This document shows positions 63,066 through 64,000 of a DNA stretch of 64,000 nt, piece after piece. The stretch is from Pythium myriotylum. Taxonomy: Eukaryota; Oomycota; Peronosporomycetes; Pythiales; Pythiaceae. The position numbers and the translations under genes are program-made. Under the pieces are notes generated by a model that worked only from the letters and a program-made list of their open reading frames with translations, was not told where the DNA came from and searched no databases. The DNA is taken from positions 2,852,001 through 2,916,000 of the forward strand of contig JALJCQ010000004.1 of NCBI GenBank assembly GCA_023091665.1, read 5' to 3'. Numbering within the stretch: the stretch's first letter is position 1; each line of letters begins with the position of its first letter.

Positions 63066-63545
63066 ATGGGCGCTTTGGGATTGATCGTCGGCCTCGCCAT
63101 CGGCATCCTCGTCGTCGTGGGCATCATTTTGTACTTCCAGTACTCCCGCCAGAGCGACGAACTGCCTCTCCATACGCCTCAAGCGGCCTACGTTCAGCAA
63201 ATGCCGGCGCAAACTGCAGTGCCTCCTCAGATGCCTCCTCAACAGATGTCCGTCCAGCAACCCGTCACGGCTCCTGTGTACGCGCCGCCGCCTCCAGCAC
63301 CGATGTACGCTCCCGGCCAGGTCGTTTACACACAGGCACCGCCACCAGGCCCGATGTACGCTGCCCCACAGGGAGGTGTTTGCCATGAACACTCTGCCCC
63401 GAGTGGAGGCAGCGGTGTGAGCGGCGCGACCGTAGCGGCCGCTGGTATGGTCGGCGGTCTGCTTGTGGGTGGGATGATCGCGAGTGCAGCGCAAAGCGGT
63501 GGAGATAGTGACGATGACGGTGACGAATTCGCGGGCGACTTCTAA
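63066..63545 (+). CDS. Ectodomain-less membrane protein (partner type B) 3 with FAGDF tail
   Basis: Single exon, 159 residues from MGALGLIVGLAIGILVVVG. One N-terminal transmembrane helix, then YFQYSRQSDELPLHTPQAAY, a Pro/Gln/Met/Tyr-rich tail (PPQMPPQQMSVQQPVTAPVY; APMYAPGQVVYTQAPPPGPM), a glycine-zipper segment (SGATVAAAGMVGGLLVGGMI) and an acidic end finishing EFAGDF. The tail is clearly homologous to the cytoplasmic tails of the full-length ten-Cys members 1 and 4, so this is essentially their transmembrane and tail half without the ectodomain. It follows the disrupted member 8, completing a third GPI-type/tail-only pair. Confidence 0.8.
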   Translation: MGALGLIVGLAIGILVVVGIILYFQYSRQSDELPLHTPQAAYVQQMPAQTAVPPQMPPQQMSVQQPVTAPVYAPPPPAPMYAPGQVVYTQAPPPGPMYAAPQGGVCHEHSAPSGGSGVSGATVAAAGMVGGLLVGGMIASAAQSGGDSDDDGDEFAGDF

Positions 63546-64000
63546 GCACGCGCGCAAGACACAATGAATAGGACTATTAGGCACACAACAATACATTGAG
63601 ACTGATTTTGATGCACAATCTCATGGTCTCGTCTACGGTTTCGGACGGTTTGTCTTGATACTGCGTACTTGAAGTGCCAAGCGATGGTGGTAGTCGTTGG
63701 GCTCATCAGATGGGGATGCGAATCCTCGTCAACGATCGTGAGGAATGAAAACTGCAGAAGAGTGGGCACCGAAGTACAAACCAAGCCCAACGTCGATGTG
63801 GAGCTGGACAGGATGGGCTTACTTTTGTCGTTCCTGATCACAGCACCGGTTGACACTACCCTCCTGGCAAAATATTCACTTCGGCTGATCATGTCCCAGT
63901 CTGGAAGATGAGTCTGGGCAAAATTGCGTTTGAGTAGGCTCTTTCTAAGGATTCGGAAGGACTCGAGCAGAGACGAATCCAAACCTGAGAGACTCCACTG
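63546..64000. other. Right end, no supported gene
   Basis: A minus-strand frame (63542-63982) is long but has no domain or clean start. Nothing is recognised. Confidence 0.3.

Noticed and set aside
1..64000. CRISPR arrays, tRNA or rRNA genes, bacterial operons
   Set aside because: No spaced direct-repeat array, no cloverleaf with conserved T-loop and no rRNA-like sequence were found; gene structure is clearly eukaryotic.

Overview
This window is nuclear DNA of a filamentous eukaryote. The best fit is an oomycete (Peronosporomycetes, Stramenopila). That assignment is inferred from compact GC-rich genes, very short introns (38 to about 85 nt, mostly gtgcgt/gtgagt...yag), a trypsin-like fragment of the type common in oomycetes, and expanded families of small secreted Cys-rich and Thr/Pro-rich surface proteins. 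No tRNA, rRNA, CRISPR or bacterial-style operon is seen. Exon boundaries were placed by hand from reading-frame continuity and GT-AG sites.

Left part (1-31.4 kb): mostly conserved housekeeping genes. A large secreted protein runs off the left edge (minus). It is followed by a decayed duplicated block (3.1-4.5 kb), a small single-pass membrane protein, a PX-domain protein, dolichyldiphosphatase (minus) divergent from a BTAF1/Mot1 ATPase, PUS10 (minus), a LIM/SH3 scaffold, an MLF-like protein and an Nma111/HtrA-like serine protease. Next comes an inverted copy of the 3-4 kb block together with a claudin-like membrane protein, a trypsin fragment and a third member of an unknown family, and then a CDP-diacylglycerol synthase (minus).

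Middle (31.4-43.7 kb): a 1152-residue mucin-like surface protein built on near-identical 282-bp repeats, the first member of a ten-cysteine secreted family, an unknown multi-pass membrane protein, and about 4 kb of sparse, decayed sequence.

Right part (43.7-64 kb): an accessory cluster. Eight genes in the window encode a secreted module with one invariant ten-cysteine pattern (C-x2-C-x5-C-x11-C-x12-CCC-x4/5-C-x8-C-x-C). Some carry a transmembrane segment and a cytoplasmic tail ending in FAGDF. Others stop after a hydrophobic GPI-like tail, and each of these lies next to a tiny membrane protein that has a transmembrane segment and tail but no ectodomain. One member is interrupted by an internal fragment of a LINE reverse transcriptase that stays in frame at its 5' junction. 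An EGF-like GPI-type protein lies in the same cluster. I regard this modular, partly split surface-protein system as the most novel content. Its function (adhesion, wall sensing or receptor/co-receptor) is unknown.
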